This document shows, piece after piece, positions 43,788-55,039 of a stretch of DNA of 64,000 bases. The stretch is taken from contig OY743180.1 of the NCBI GenBank assembly GCA_963555705.1, positions 32,706,129 through 32,770,128 on the forward strand, in the 5' to 3' direction. Source of the stretch: Ligustrum vulgare (Eukaryota > Streptophyta > Magnoliopsida > Lamiales > Oleaceae). Both the position numbers and the translations under genes were made by a program. Position 1 is the stretch's first letter, and each line of letters begins with the position of its first letter. The notes under the pieces were generated by a model. It did not search any database. It saw only the letters and a program-made list of their open reading frames with translations, and had not been told where the DNA came from.

Positions 43788-44177
43788 GAGATTAGACTAA
43801 CGCTCATTCCAACTTATTTGTTCCCTGCCATTGATCTGCACAACAATGGGGTATAATCATCCTCCAGACCAGTTAGAACATAGTTGACAAGATCTGGAAA
43901 ATCAACTTTCTTCACTTCAACTTGAAGGTTGTCAGCCAGTTGTTTGAAAGCAGCAAGATATTATTCATCTATGCTTCTATTGTCTTTTCTTACTTTTTTG
44001 AGTTCTCCAGTAAGATAGTTAATCCGAGCCTTGTTCTTAGCACCAAAATTTCTCTTGGATTGATGTCTATAACTTAGCAGATTTATCTAAATTAGCAACT
44101 CTTATAGCAATTTATGGCTCACGGTAGAGTATAGCCATCCCATCAGTACCTGATCTATAGACATCGATTTTCCAAAC

Positions 44178-44435
44178 TCATGATTTGGAGTAGCTTCTAC
44201 TTCCGGATTTGTTGAGATTCGAGTTTAGAGATTCAGGTGGGCATTGTTTAGTTCTTATGAAGAAATCTTCTAAACCGTGACCCCTGATTATAGGTATAAT
44301 AATTTTCTTCCAGAGTAAGAAGTCGTGCTTATCAATTTTTATAGAAGGGGTTTGTGATATGTTGACGTTGAAAGGACTTTTTTGGTTGTCACCCAGCAGT
44401 GGTGACACCGTTAATGATGGAGGGTTTGTTTGAGA
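44178..44435 (-). pseudogene. Copia gag, downstream part (second copia element)
   Basis: Frame SQTNPPSLTVSPLLGDNQ, then SIKIDKHDFLLWKKIIIPII, typical of the N-terminal copia gag (the Leu-x-x-x-Asn-Phe/Tyr-Trp region). The part upstream lies at 48767-48735. The original gene was cut by the element at 44441-48734 after GAAGGC. Confidence 0.75.
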
Positions 44436-44440
44436 GCCTT

Positions 44441-45248
44441 TGATATGATCCGGACCAGGAAATGAAGGGCAAAGTCGATCTATCAGCAATATGACAGTAA
44501 TCTACGTGCAAAACGGAGCAAGTTCCATGTTGGGGTCGAGCCGAGAAGAGAGACGGATCAAGCCGAGTCGAGTGGTTGAAGTTCCTTGTGCAGAAAAATC
44601 ATTACGGGCGTAATGAAGGTCCTTCACGGCCGTAATCAATTTCGTTACGGTCGTAACTATTGAAGCAGTTTTGGTCTCGCGAGGCATTTACGGTCGTAAC
44701 TGGATCCTTCACGGCCGTAAATGAGGAGCTGGTCAAATTTTAAAAGAATTTTAATTATTTTGTTTCCTTTCTGGTTTTTAATTTATTTTCCTATTTTAGT
44801 AATTTAGTCTAATTAGGATTCTGTTTTGAGCCCAATTAGCGGCTAGGTTATTTTTCTTATTTATATTCCATTTCATTATTATAAAAGACAGTACAGTTTT
44901 TTGAGATTATTAATATTATTTGAGAGAAGATTCTCCAAATTAAAGGTTGAGTTATTCCCTTTTCTTGAACTTATCAAAGATCCGATCTTTGTGGCGTTCA
45001 CCCAACGAAATTATCAAGGAATTGACAACCCTTGTGGGATTCACCAATCTTGGTTCTTCAATCCATATCGTCATTAATTGCGTCGTGATTTTCGAGTCAA
45101 GGTTTTATCGTCGATCTATCTTTAATTTCGTTATTTATTTCCTTGTGTTCTTGTTTATTTTCGTGTTTAATCAGTCTTAGATCTTTCCTAGGTTTTAATT
45201 ATGTTATTTCCGCGTGTTTGTCGAGATTCCCCAATTGGGATCGCATCA
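44441..45248 (+). repeat. 5' LTR of the gag-protease chromovirus-like element
   Basis: 808 bp, about 126 bp shorter than its partner because a block with about four palindromes is deleted (corresponding to roughly 47990-48115). Remaining palindromes near 44602, 44624, 44643, 44687 and 44708. Confidence 0.88.
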
Positions 45249-45250
45249 TC

Positions 45251-45262
45251 TGGTATCAGAGC
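45251..45262 (+). other. Primer-binding site (initiator Met tRNA)
   Basis: TGGTATCAGAGC two bases after the LTR end. Confidence 0.92.
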
Positions 45263-45663
45263 TTGGATCTATTTCAAATTCTTGCGTTTCTTGTTATTTC
45301 TTGATTTTCTTGTTCTTCGTGCCAGTTATAAATTTTTTCAATTTGATCCATAAGAGTCAGTCCCAAAAATTCAAAAGTGTTTTTCTTGTTCGTTTTTCGT
45401 CCAAATCCAGTTCCCTTTTTTCCGCCATACTCGTAGCCCAATTCTCTGGCAGATTAAAAAAAAAATTTCGAAAAATCTCAAATATTCCGGATTTTTTTCA
45501 ATTTTCAAATTTCCTTGTTCTTGTTCGCGTCTTACCATTTTCCAACCCTTGATTGAGTTCTTGAATTGTTTCTTGATTAGTTCTTGGGTGAAATTTGAAG
45601 AGATAGAAGAGTGAAACATGAGTGAAAATACACGTGAGGAGAAATTTATTTTTGATATTAAAA

Positions 45664-46617
45664 ATGTCTTATAGAGAAGGTTCCACATCTTCATCTTCTG
45701 TTGGAGATAGAAAACAGCTCAGGGGTGAGAGTAGAAAGAATGAACAGGGTAATGATGATATTGCAACAATGAGGGCACAATTTGAGAGGTTTATGGCTCA
45801 GATGGAGAATTGAGGTGCAGAACGTGAACAAAGACCTCGGGATCAATCTCATGATGGTTCTCTGGTTAGGAGAGGTAATAAGCATGAGGTTGGTATGGAT
45901 GATGAGGCCATGGGCAGTGAAAGTGGAAGTATATCTTTAGTGGGAAGTATGCGAAGGAGGGATAGAGGACATAGGTATGAGATGAGTCATGATAGGGAGC
46001 GTCGTGATGCTAGGAGGCATCGTGGCGGTAGAGATGTTGTTGATGACGACCTTGGGAAAATTAAAGTGAAAATACCATCGTTCCATGGTAGGAGTGATCC
46101 GGAGGCGTACTTGGATTGGGAGACAAAGGTCTAACAGCTTTTTGATTTTAATAATTATTCGGAAAAGAAGAAGGTGAAATTAGATGTGATTGAATTCACA
46201 TATTATGCCAATATTCGATGGGATCAACTAGTGACGGGTAGGAGGAGGAACCTTGAGGAGGCGGTGGAGACTTGGGGTGAATTAAAGACCATAATGAGGA
46301 AGCGATTTGTGCCGACTCATTATTATAGAGATATTTACTAGAGGGTGCAGGGTATGACTTAGGGGTCGAGAAGTGTAGAGGATTATCATTAGGATATGGA
46401 GGTGGCGATGATTCGGGCTAATATGGTGGAGGATCGGGAAGCTACGATGGCTAGGTTTCTGAGTGGGCTGAATAGAGATATTGCCAATGTCATTGAGCTG
46501 CAACATTATGTGGAGCTAGAGGATATGGTGCATATGGACATGAAGGTGGAAAGACAACTAAGGAAAAAGGGGGCAGCAAGATACTCACCATCTTATCCTA
46601 AATCACAACTGAAGTAG
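45664..46617 (+). pseudogene. Gag of the chromovirus-like element 44441-48734
   Basis: ATG at 45664 followed by an Ser-rich start, MRAQFERFMAQME, a long Arg/Asp-rich segment, then the gag domain (IKVKIPSFHGRSDPEAYLDW, then IMRKRFVPTHYYRDIY and IANVIELQHYVELEDMVHM). At least five in-frame stops (45811, 46132, and near 46339, 46360 and 46390). The first is TGA where the copy at 63430 has CGA. A one-base frameshift between 46617 and 46625 leads to the zinc knuckle frame. Confidence 0.85.
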
Positions 46618-46624
46618 GAACACA

Positions 46625-47488
46625 ATGATGAACATAACCCGAAAAGGGAAGGAGGAACCTGCAAAGAAAGGTAAAAATATTTCTAATTCTCAAATTACTC
46701 GGGATAGAAATATTAAGTGTTTTAAGTGCTTGGGTTCGGGTCATATAGCATCCCAGTGTCCAAATAGGAGGCTAATGATCTTGCGTGATAATGGTGAAAT
46801 TAGTTCCGAGGATGAATTTAAGGGAATGCCTAAGTTAGTGGATGTTGGAGCTAGTAGTAGTGATGAAGAAAGATTGACTTATGCTGTTAAAGATTCACTT
46901 GTTAATCGGCGTGTCCTTAGTACTAGGGTCAGGGTGGATGAAATTGGTGAGCAAAGGGATAATCTCTTTCATACTAGATGCTTAGTGGGTAAAAAGGTTT
47001 TTGGTATGGTGATTGACGGGGGAAGTTGTACTAATGTGGTTAGTACAATGTTGGTTGAGAAATTGGGTTTGAGCTTGATAAAACATCCAAACCCTTATAA
47101 ATTGCAATGGCTGACCGAGTCAGGAGAAATTAAGGTGAATAGGCAGGCTAGGGTCAATTTTGCCATCGGGGGTTATAAGGATGAAGTTATATGTGATGTA
47201 GTGCCTATACATGTGGGCCATATTTTATTGAGTAGGCCATGGAAACATGATAGAAGGGTGGTGCACGATGGTTTCAAGAACCAATATTCGTTTATAAAAG
47301 GTGGGAAGAAAATTACCCTCGTTCCGTTATCTCCGAAAGAGGTTCAAGAGGATCAGTTAAAAACCAAATGTGAGTTTGAAAAAAGAAATAAGAGTGCTGA
47401 GGCCACGACCTCAGAAAAAGGAGAGGGTGTGAAAGTTGAAAACAAGAGAGTTGAGGCCACGACCTCAGAAAAAAAAAAGAGAGAATGA
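46625..47488 (+). pseudogene. Zinc knuckle and protease of the chromovirus-like element
   Basis: This 287-codon frame is open. It starts in gag with a knuckle CFKCLGSGHIASQC, then SSEDEFKGMPKL and the protease block MVIDGGSCTNVVSTMLVEKL (Asp-Gly-Gly), YKLQWLTESGEIKV and HILLSRPWKHDRRVVHDG, where the usual LLGRPW reads LLSRPW. The linker has two copies of a phrase like VEATTSEK, the counterpart of the triplicated linker in the CRM-like element. It is preserved better than gag. Confidence 0.83.
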
Positions 47489-48047
47489 GTGCAAAAAGAA
47501 AGAGAGTCCACCCCCAAATTGAGTTTATTTGCACAAAGGTTGGTGTACAAGAATTCTTCCCTTGCACTTAACCAAGCTAACAATTCCCTCCCCAGTTCTA
47601 TTAAATCTGTTTTGCAGGGATATAAATCAAACCATGAACTTAAGGTGAGGAAGAAATTCATTGGGAAAAATGAGCAATCCAAAAGTCTAAAGGATCGTAC
47701 GAAGCATAAACATGATCATCGAGCCCAGAAAAGTAGGAGGAGTTTTGAAAAGCCGACCAAAAATGGATTCGAGGTCAAATCCTTTTCAAGAGAGGGAGTA
47801 TGATACGATCCGGACCAGGCATCGAAGGGCGAAGTCGAGTCATCGGCAATATGACAGTGATCTATATGAAAAATGGAGCAAGTTCCATATTGGGGTCGAG
47901 CCGAGAAGAGGGACGGATCAAGCCGAGTCGAGTGGTCGAAGTTCCTTGTGCAGAAAAATCATTACGGCCGTAATGAAGGTCCTTCATGGCCGTAACCTAT
48001 ATCATCACGGCCGTAAAAGCTATTATCACGGCCGTAACCAATTCTAG
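47489..48047 (+). pseudogene. Pol-deleted linker and LTR-coded tail
   Basis: After a TGA (47486-47488) the frame continues with LSLFAQRLVYKNSSLALNQA and SIKSVLQGYK, which in relatives leads to reverse transcriptase. Here it changes at about 47630 into a basic tail and stops at the TGA that begins the LTR. In another frame (47712-48047) the tail DSRSNPFQEREYDTIRTRHR crosses into the LTR and ends in repeats such as HGRNLYHHGRKSYYHGRNQF coded by the palindromes. The CRM-like element has DSRTNPFQQGGDD at the same place. The join marks the internal deletion of about 3.5 kb of pol. Confidence 0.6.
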
Positions 48048-48734
48048 GGGAAAAAGGAAAATTTCAGCAGAACAAGACTTACGGCCGTAACATCTAAGCC
48101 GAGGGCATTTCACGGTCATAATCAATTTCATCACAGCCATAACTATTGAAGCAGTTTTGGACCCGAGAGGCATTTACGGCCGTAACTAGATCCTTCACAG
48201 CCGTAACTGCGGAGCGGGTCAAATTTTGTGAGAATTTTAATTATTTTGTTTCCTTTTTGGTTTTTAATTTATTTTCCTATTTTAGTAATTTAGTCTAATT
48301 AGGATTCTGTTTTGAGCCTAATTAGCGGCTAGGTTATTTTTCTTATTTATATTCCTTTTCATTATTGTAAAAGAGAGTACAGTTTTTTGATATTATTAAT
48401 ATTATTTGAGAGAGGATTCTCCAAATTGAAAGGTTGAGTTATTCCCTTTCTTGAACTTATCAAAGATCCGATCTTTGTGGCGTTCACCCAACGAACTTAT
48501 CAAGGAATTGACAACCCTTGTGGCGTTCATCAATCTTGGTTCTTCAATCCGCATCGTCATTAATTGTGTCGTGATTGTCGGGTCAAGGTTTTATCGTCGA
48601 TCTATCTTTAATTTCGTTATTTATTTCCTTGTGTTCTTGTTTATTTTCGAGTTTAATCTGTCTTAGATCTTTCCTAAGTTTTAATTGTGTTATTTTCGCG
48701 TGTTTGTCGAGATTCCCTGATTGGGATCGCATCA
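47801..48734 (+). repeat. 3' LTR of the gag-protease chromovirus-like element
   Basis: 934 bp, begins TGATACGATCCGGACCAGG. Nine palindrome copies between 47962 and 48205, some decayed to TCACAGCCATAA by C-to-T or G-to-A changes. Ends GATCGCATCA against the right GCCTT. Confidence 0.9.
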
Positions 48735-48767
48735 GCCTTCTACTGAAGAGTTATCAGGATTGGCCAT
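48735..48767 (-). pseudogene. First 11 codons of the second copia gag
   Basis: MANPDNSSVEG from ATG (48767-48765) up to the insertion site. It joins in frame to SQTNPPSLTV at 44435 when the insertion and one GCCTT are removed. It follows the decayed primer-binding site. Confidence 0.7.
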
Positions 48768-48786
48768 TAGAGCTCTAATACAAAAA

Positions 48787-49166
48787 TGGAAAAACTGGAA
48801 GAGTTTTTTTTTTTCTATTAATAATGCAAAATTATATACACTTGAGATAAACTTTCTAGAAATCAATCTAATGGCTATGCATGACTTGTGCAGATTAGAA
48901 TGTAAGCTGTGATAACAAACCATGTGCAAGAATCTGTGAAGAATATATAGTTATGGTGAGGAGGAAGGTGGTCTTTTCATGGAGATTATTGGGAATGGAA
49001 ATGGGCCTGGGATTAAGAACAATAATAGTACATGAAGTTGTGTTTTAGGTTGTGCGATTATGAAAAAGTATAAAACTTATAAAAGTGTGTTTCCAAAATA
49101 TAAGTGTTACATTTGAAAAATACAATTTCCGGTATTCATCTTCTTCCCGACTATTCAATAATAACA
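48787..49166 (-). repeat. 5' LTR of the second copia element
   Basis: Homologous to 39862-40082, with about 160 bp extra in the middle (roughly 48895-49055). The outer boundary is uncertain by some tens of bases: similarity to the other LTR may extend to about 49200. Confidence 0.6.
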
Positions 49167-49873
49167 TATGTTCTCTGTCCCTGGCTTTTAAAATATCACA
49201 AATCTTTTGTTTTAGATATCCAATGTGTCAAAAGGTCTACATTGTGAATTAGGTTCTTTTGTAGCTCTCTATATTTAGGGAGCATCCTAGATGAAGGAAA
49301 TTGTCCCATTTCCCAGCCAATATTTCAATGATCTCCATGGATTTAATGTAAGTGGAAAGAAACTCATTGTTGGAGTCCAGAAGATGGTCCATCCCCCAGC
49401 CAATCATGTAGTACAGTATGATTGAATATTGAAACTTGAAAGTAATAAGTCTCCGCAAAGGTTTCATTATACTTCCTAGAGAAAGTCAACCATTTTTTTC
49501 AATAAAATTTCAATGTGTAGTAAAGTACATTAAAACATTTAGTAGATGCAGATTAAGACCGGTAGTTAAGTGGAGTGACTGAATGTCTACCTCCGATACA
49601 AATCTCAAACTTTAAAACATTGCTAGATGATATATAAAGCATGTCATGACTTCCTAACGGAGGTGTTTTATACCCTTCACAAGAAAAACCCTTCACCAAC
49701 TTTTTGTCTTCTCTTATCTACTTTAGTTTCCTTTCGCAGTGGTCGTGGTGATAGTGGTGGAGTAGGTGTTGCTTCAAAGCATTCTTCAAAACCCCCATCA
49801 AACACTTCAAACTCAAATCCAAGATTTTATGGAGTTGGTTCCCTTATTTCATTGACTGTTTTGTCATTGCCAG
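49167..49873. other. Interval between elements, no recognised gene
   Basis: Two short frames (49467-49249 minus; 49627-49872 plus) have coding-like composition but no motif that I recognise. It is probably older sequence into which the flanking elements inserted. Confidence 0.3.
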
Positions 49874-50405
49874 TGACACAAATCATAATAGGGCTACGTG
49901 ATCGCGTGTCTTTACACTACGAATCGCATGGTTCTACTAATTAGGGTTTTTCCTTATTTTTATGTTATTTTTCGTTTTGATTATTTATTTAGGGTTTTGT
50001 GCCTATATAACGGATACTCTAGTTGTTAGGTCTTTTTTACTTATTTATATCTTATTTCTTCATTATAAAACTTAGACTTTGGTTTTAATAAACAATTTGA
50101 GTGTTTTTCAATAATAAATGTGTGGATTTACTTTACAAATTCGAACTTATCAATATTAATCATATTGTGACATTCAACTCGAACTTATTAAAGATTAGTA
50201 ATCTTTGTGGCATTCAACAAACAAAATTATCAAGGGATCTAGACAACCCTTTTGGCGTTCGCAAATCTTGGTTCTTGCTTACGCGTCGTCGGTTCTTGTG
50301 CCGTGAAACTTGGGTCAAGATCCTATCGTCTATCAAAAACCTGAATTTCGAAGTTTCCAGTGTTTCTTTTGTGCTTTCGTTGTGTTCTCAAAAGGAATCG
50401 CATCA
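49874..50405 (+). repeat. 5' LTR of the eroded chromovirus-like element
   Basis: It begins near TGACACAAATCATAATAGGG and ends AATCGCATCA, as in the families at 44441 and 20352. TATA-like CTATATAA at 50003-50010. A short GC palindrome-like motif ACGTGATCGCGTGTC lies upstream near 49896. Confidence 0.7.
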
Positions 50406-50779
50406 TCTGATATCAGAGTCGGGCTCTGAATTCAGGTTTTTCGTTTCTATTTTGATTCTTATGTTTATCATCGAGTTTTCCATGAGAATCATCCATATTT
50501 TTGTTTGTTGAGACTTGTTCTTCATGCTTTTTTTTCTGAGTTCTTCATATTCTTGGGTTTTTAATCCAAAAATCATGAAAAAATTTATTTTTTTATTTTT
50601 TTTAATATCGAAAATTCCACAAAAGGGTTATTCTAAAATCTAAGAACCACTTTCTTGAATTCCTTTAAAATCTTGACTTTCTTGAATTCTTGACATCCTC
50701 TTTCCGCAAAATTCATTCTAAGTCCGTTTGTCAAATTATTTAATTACATTCCAACTATCTAAACTCCAAGAAAAAACTT

Positions 50780-51264
50780 CATCTTGATGGGTTAATGGTA
50801 AAGACCATGTATTGTGAGGTTTACAAAAGAATATAGTAGATGTTATGATGAGGTTGGATAAACTAGATGAAGAAATGGCTAAATTGAGAAATAAGCGATC
50901 TCAAACAAGTCTTAATAATGGGAGGCAGCAGTATAGGCATGATAATAAACCTAGGGTTGGAATTGGGGTTGAGAGGGAATAGAGAGTGATGAGATGGCAC
51001 TTTTGAAGATTCAAACAAAAATTTATGAGGAGAGGGTGATGAATGAACAGAACGCTAGAAAAGAAGCTAAGTTGAGAAAGAAGGAGAGTGAAAGAGAGGC
51101 TATTATCAAATTTTAGGAGGGGAGTGAGAAGAAAGTTTTAGTTGAATTGCAAGAAGAGTCTCGATGAGAAGAAGGAGGGGAAGTTTAAATTAGAAATAGT
51201 TGATCAAACTCCAAGATTTGAGGTAGAAATTGAAAAATTGGGTAGTAAAGAGGAAAATGAGTTG
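50780..51264 (+). pseudogene. Charged gag-like remnant
   Basis: Frames include VDVMMRLDKLDEEMAKLRNK and KFKLEIVDQTPRFEVEIEKL. They are Lys/Glu-rich coiled-coil sequence in the place of gag, 370 bp after the LTR, with several stops and no zinc knuckle. After the solo LTR the sequence goes on at 54255 in similar style (VEVVENENVKELVESQSLED, open 54273-54535). The assignment to gag is by position only. Confidence 0.4.
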
Positions 51265-51269
51265 GAAGA

Positions 51270-54249
51270 TGTAGCGACCGAGAATTTTCACGACTACTTT
51301 TGAATAAATATTTTTTATTTTTAAAAGATGAGTCGCTACGACTTTGACCAATTTATTTTAAACACATTTTCGTTTAGCCATTTAAGTGAAAATATAATTT
51401 ATTTAAATCTATCTTAGTTCAATTTAAATTTTATTAAAAGTGTCTCAACTTTAATTATTTAAGTCCAAATTTTTAAATTTATTTTAAATCCAAACTATTT
51501 TACCCAAACTTTATTGTCAATCATTCAAGCACAATTTCTTTTATACCTTCAAAGCCATTTCCCATTCAATGCCAATTCACCGAATTATTTTTTTAGAAAC
51601 ACTCATTCAACCATACCAATTTCATACCAATTCCTTACATGCATACCATGTCTACCATTGATTTCCATATTATTTCCCCCTTAATTAGTCAATTTACGTC
51701 CAAAATTTCATCCTAAACAGCCATGATTTTGACCCAAAGTTACCAAAAGTTGAAAGCTAAACACAGCAAAACTTTATCCAATTATCCCAAAATTCTTGAT
51801 CTCAGCCCAATTCAAGCCAAATCATTTTCTTCTTGGCCATTGTAGAAACCCAATCACAAGTCATTTCTACTCCATAATCACTCCCTCGACCAGCTATTTC
51901 CTCCTCACAAAATCCCCTCAATCCGTCCAATTCAAAATCTGCAAAAATTAATACACAACCAAAATGATATATTTTCCCATTCACTTGCATCAATCAATTT
52001 CCACAACACTATCCAAGGTCGAAACCAATCTCAGAACGCCAATGTCGACAGCAAGTCCCCAATTCACTACCTGCAACCCCATTCGGACGGCTACACTGCA
52101 CCTCCATTGCAACCTCCCCTGCCCACTGCCACAATTCAGAACACACCAACCACCTCCATCGTCCAAACCAACCATCTCCATCATCAAGCCGCTGCATTCA
52201 ATCAAACCAACCACCATCGACCTGCACAATTCAAACCATCATTTCCCATAACCACGGCCGAACATCGACCATTTTCACAACCACAGCGCCACCACCACAC
52301 TGCCAAGCCGCCACCCCCATAGCCCACTCGAACCATGAACAATGCACACCATTGTCGAAACCTCCACTCACCATGACTGAGACAATTTCCAATTTCAAAA
52401 CACCAACCAAAATCACATCACCACCGAGCCACAGCTCAAGCAAGAATCAACCACCAATCACTTCAAAATTGCTGGAACTACCACTGCCCGAATTCGAATC
52501 AGCCCAAACCAAAGAAATTAAATACCCTTTCACCATCGTCACCACACAACCCGCAAGCACCAAACCGCCGGGACCACCACTGCCCAAAAGCCACAATCAT
52601 GGTTCCCCCAAATCAAACCCAAAACCAAAGATTCAAGTTAGGCCATAGCTTACCTCGACCCATTTTTGGCCGGATTTCCACCGGCGAGACTCCCAAATCG
52701 CAACCTCCAGGCCCTGCGCTCCTTGTGCCGAAACCGCACCAAAAACCACCACAATACTTCTCACTTTCACCCATGCTCCACGCCGCCACAGGACGGCGGT
52801 GTCATCGCCGGCCTTCCGGCGACGACCGGACTCCGCAAGAGGGGCGAACCCGTCGCAGCCCTCGCTCGCCTCTCCTCCCTGTTTCACGCTAATTAGAGAG
52901 AGAGAGATGGGTTATATTTATATATATAAGTGTTATATTTTAAATGTTGAGAATTTAATCTTTTAAGTCCCAAACTTTGAAATGTGTCTATTTCAGTCCC
53001 TTTTGTTTTAGAAGTCTTTTAATTTAATGCCTACACTTTTGAAATGAGTTAATTGAGCCCTAGCATTAATTGAGCCCTAGCATTTTTAAAATCTTATAAG
53101 TCAGCCCACTTATTTTCGAAATGCCTTATTTCAGCCCCTACTCTTAAATTAAGTTGTTTCAGTCCTTTAGCTTTAAAATATTTATCTTTAGTCCCAAGTT
53201 TTAAAATGTTTTAATTCCGCCCTTTAGCTTTTAAAAGTATTATTTCGATGTTTTGATTTTAAAGTGTTTTTATTCGAACATTGCACTTTTGAAAATAAAT
53301 GAGTTAGTCCCCATGACTTCAAAAAAATCATGAGTCGATCCAATAGTTTTTCAAAATAATTATTTTGATCTCAACTATTTTCAAATCCCAACTATGTTTG
53401 ATTTTAATTTTAACCCCTAAACTTTTATTTCTTCTTTTAAAACTCTTTCAATTGAAATATCTGATTTACAAATACCACTTTAAGGTTTATTTACTATTGG
53501 CTAGACGAGGCGCTTGGACATTTAGAAGAACAACGTGAACTTTCTTGCTCAACTTTCAAACTCGTGATTTGAGGTAGACCCTAATATACAAATTTACGTT
53601 TTTCAAAAGTGCGCATCAATAATTATTTTGATTATAAGTTTAGCATGTATGATTGTGTTCATGAGAATTACTTGCTTTTCTAAGCATGAGACTATGTTAC
53701 GAGAATTTACTTGCTTAAATGCATGAGACTTGAACTTGTATGTTCATGAGAATATTGGTGATCGTTAGACACCTGAGACTTGAATATCATGACTATATGT
53801 TTTAATTTATAATGTTAAATGATTATTGTGCGCGAGTCTACTGAGTATTTCTATGAAATACTCACATTTTCCAAAACAAAATTTTGCAGATGATGGAGTT
53901 GACGGCGAATGAAATGACAGCGAAGGCAAATCAAAAATAATGTTAATTTTTATTTTAAGTCAAGTTTCATAAATGTCGTCAATTTAATTATTTATCGTTA
54001 CTTTACTTTAAAACTTAAGATTTAATTTTTATGAATTGATTAAAATTTAGTTTCCGCTTTAGCTTTTAAACAATGGATGTGATGTTTTATGAATTCATTT
54101 CTTCCGCAAAAATGTTGTTTCAAAGGTTTCAAATAATAAATATGATGTTTGAAATTTTTAATTATTTCCGCAATAAAATCAGATTATTTTCAAAGTTAAT
54201 TTGAGACGATGAAGTGGCGTTCCGGGTGTTTGGAATCCGGGGCGTTACA
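51270..54249 (+). mobile_element. Solo LTR A, 2980 bp, probably of a Tekay-like gypsy family
   Basis: It begins TGTAGCGACCGAGAATTTTC and ends GGGGCGTTACA, with a perfect 5-bp duplication GAAGA (51265-51269 and 54250-54254). The TG...CA ends, 5-bp duplication and absence of an internal region fit a solo LTR formed by LTR-LTR recombination. Shared with solo LTR B: the termini, and the block around TTGGCTAGACGA near 53498 with TTGAGGTAGA near 53568. The middle (52000-52890) is CA/CT-rich with broken ORFs and is not a gene. Confidence 0.8.
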
Positions 54250-54254
54250 GAAGA

Positions 54255-54733
54255 TAAAATATTAAAGAGGAGGTGCATGAATTGAATGTTGAAGTTGTTG
54301 AGAATGAAAATGTGAAAGAGTTGGTTGAGTCCCAAAGTTTAGAAGATGTGGTTGATCTTGAAAATATGGAGTTAGAAGAGGCGGTTGGGTTTAAAAGAAA
54401 AAAATTAGAAGAGATTGAGCAAGAAGTTGCAAAGGAGGAAAGAGGTGAAGAGAAGAGCCTCATTGTTGTCAATGATGAGGGGGTGATGATTCATCATGAG
54501 TACAATGATTTATTATGTACTGTAAGAAACTAATATTCCCCACCCTATTTTGCTTAATTTTTTTTTACAAGTTAATTGCAAAGGAAAATTTGGGTCACAC
54601 TACCTATGCCAAAGGTGTTTCTGCTTCAAGCCATCTACACAATCCAAGTTGCAGTGTATTATTGGTTGATCATATCGTAGAGAAGCAATAATTTCCCATT
54701 TGATCCAAATGGGGCAGTTTTGCATCAGGAACA
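54255..54733 (+). pseudogene. Remnant of the eroded element between the two solo LTRs
   Basis: An acidic open stretch of 86 codons (54273-54533) continues the charged region left of solo LTR A. The part 54540-54733 has no motif I recognise, though its end and 60226-60266 together resemble a polyprotein tail before an LTR. Confidence 0.4.
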
Positions 54734-55039
54734 TGTAGCGACCAAGAATTTTCGTGACTTATTTAAATAAATATTATTTATTTTTAAAAATGTGTCGCTT
54801 CAACTTTACCCATTTATTTTTTAAAAAAAAATTGTGTTCGTCTAGCCATTTAAGTGAAATTAAATTTATTTAAAATCTTGGTCCAATTCCAATTTTATTA
54901 AGGGAAAATTACACAAACTCCTAGGCTTAAAGATCACTTTTTAAAAATAAGGTGATGAAATTTACATTTCTAAAAATCAGGTGTTAATTATCATTTAACA
55001 TTTATTAATTAATTATTTTAATAAAAAATCAAATAATAC

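Larger units (their letters stand above)
44441..48734 (+). mobile_element. Chromovirus-like Ty3/gypsy element reduced to gag and protease
   Basis: LTRs at 44441-45248 and 47801-48734, initiator-Met primer-binding site at 45251-45262, gag, protease, then directly a C-terminal tail. Reverse transcriptase, RNase H and integrase are missing. Perfect 5-bp duplication GCCTT (44436-44440 and 48735-48739). The LTR starts TGATRYGATCCGGACCAGG and ends GATCGCATCA, and it shares palindrome arrays with the CRM-like element. A second copy begins at 62191. It can only have moved with borrowed enzymes, or it lost pol after insertion. Confidence 0.88.
39862..49166 (-). mobile_element. Second Ty1/copia element, minus strand, split by a chromovirus-like element
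   Basis: Minus-strand order: LTR (about 49166-48787), a decayed initiator-Met primer-binding site (near 48784-48766, TTGTATTAGAGCTC for TGGTATCAGAGCTC), gag start, the inserted element 44441-48734, then rest of gag, zinc knuckle, protease, integrase, reverse transcriptase, RNase H and a short LTR (40082-39862). Stops and frameshifts occur throughout. A 4-bp TTTG on both sides may be the target duplication, if the LTR starts somewhat further out than 49166. Copia sub-lineage not resolved. Confidence 0.75.

Noticed and set aside
51964..52892. Several plus-strand ORFs rich in Pro, Thr and His as a host gene
   Set aside because: They are short, in different frames and of low complexity, and they lie inside solo LTR A with defined ends and a duplication.
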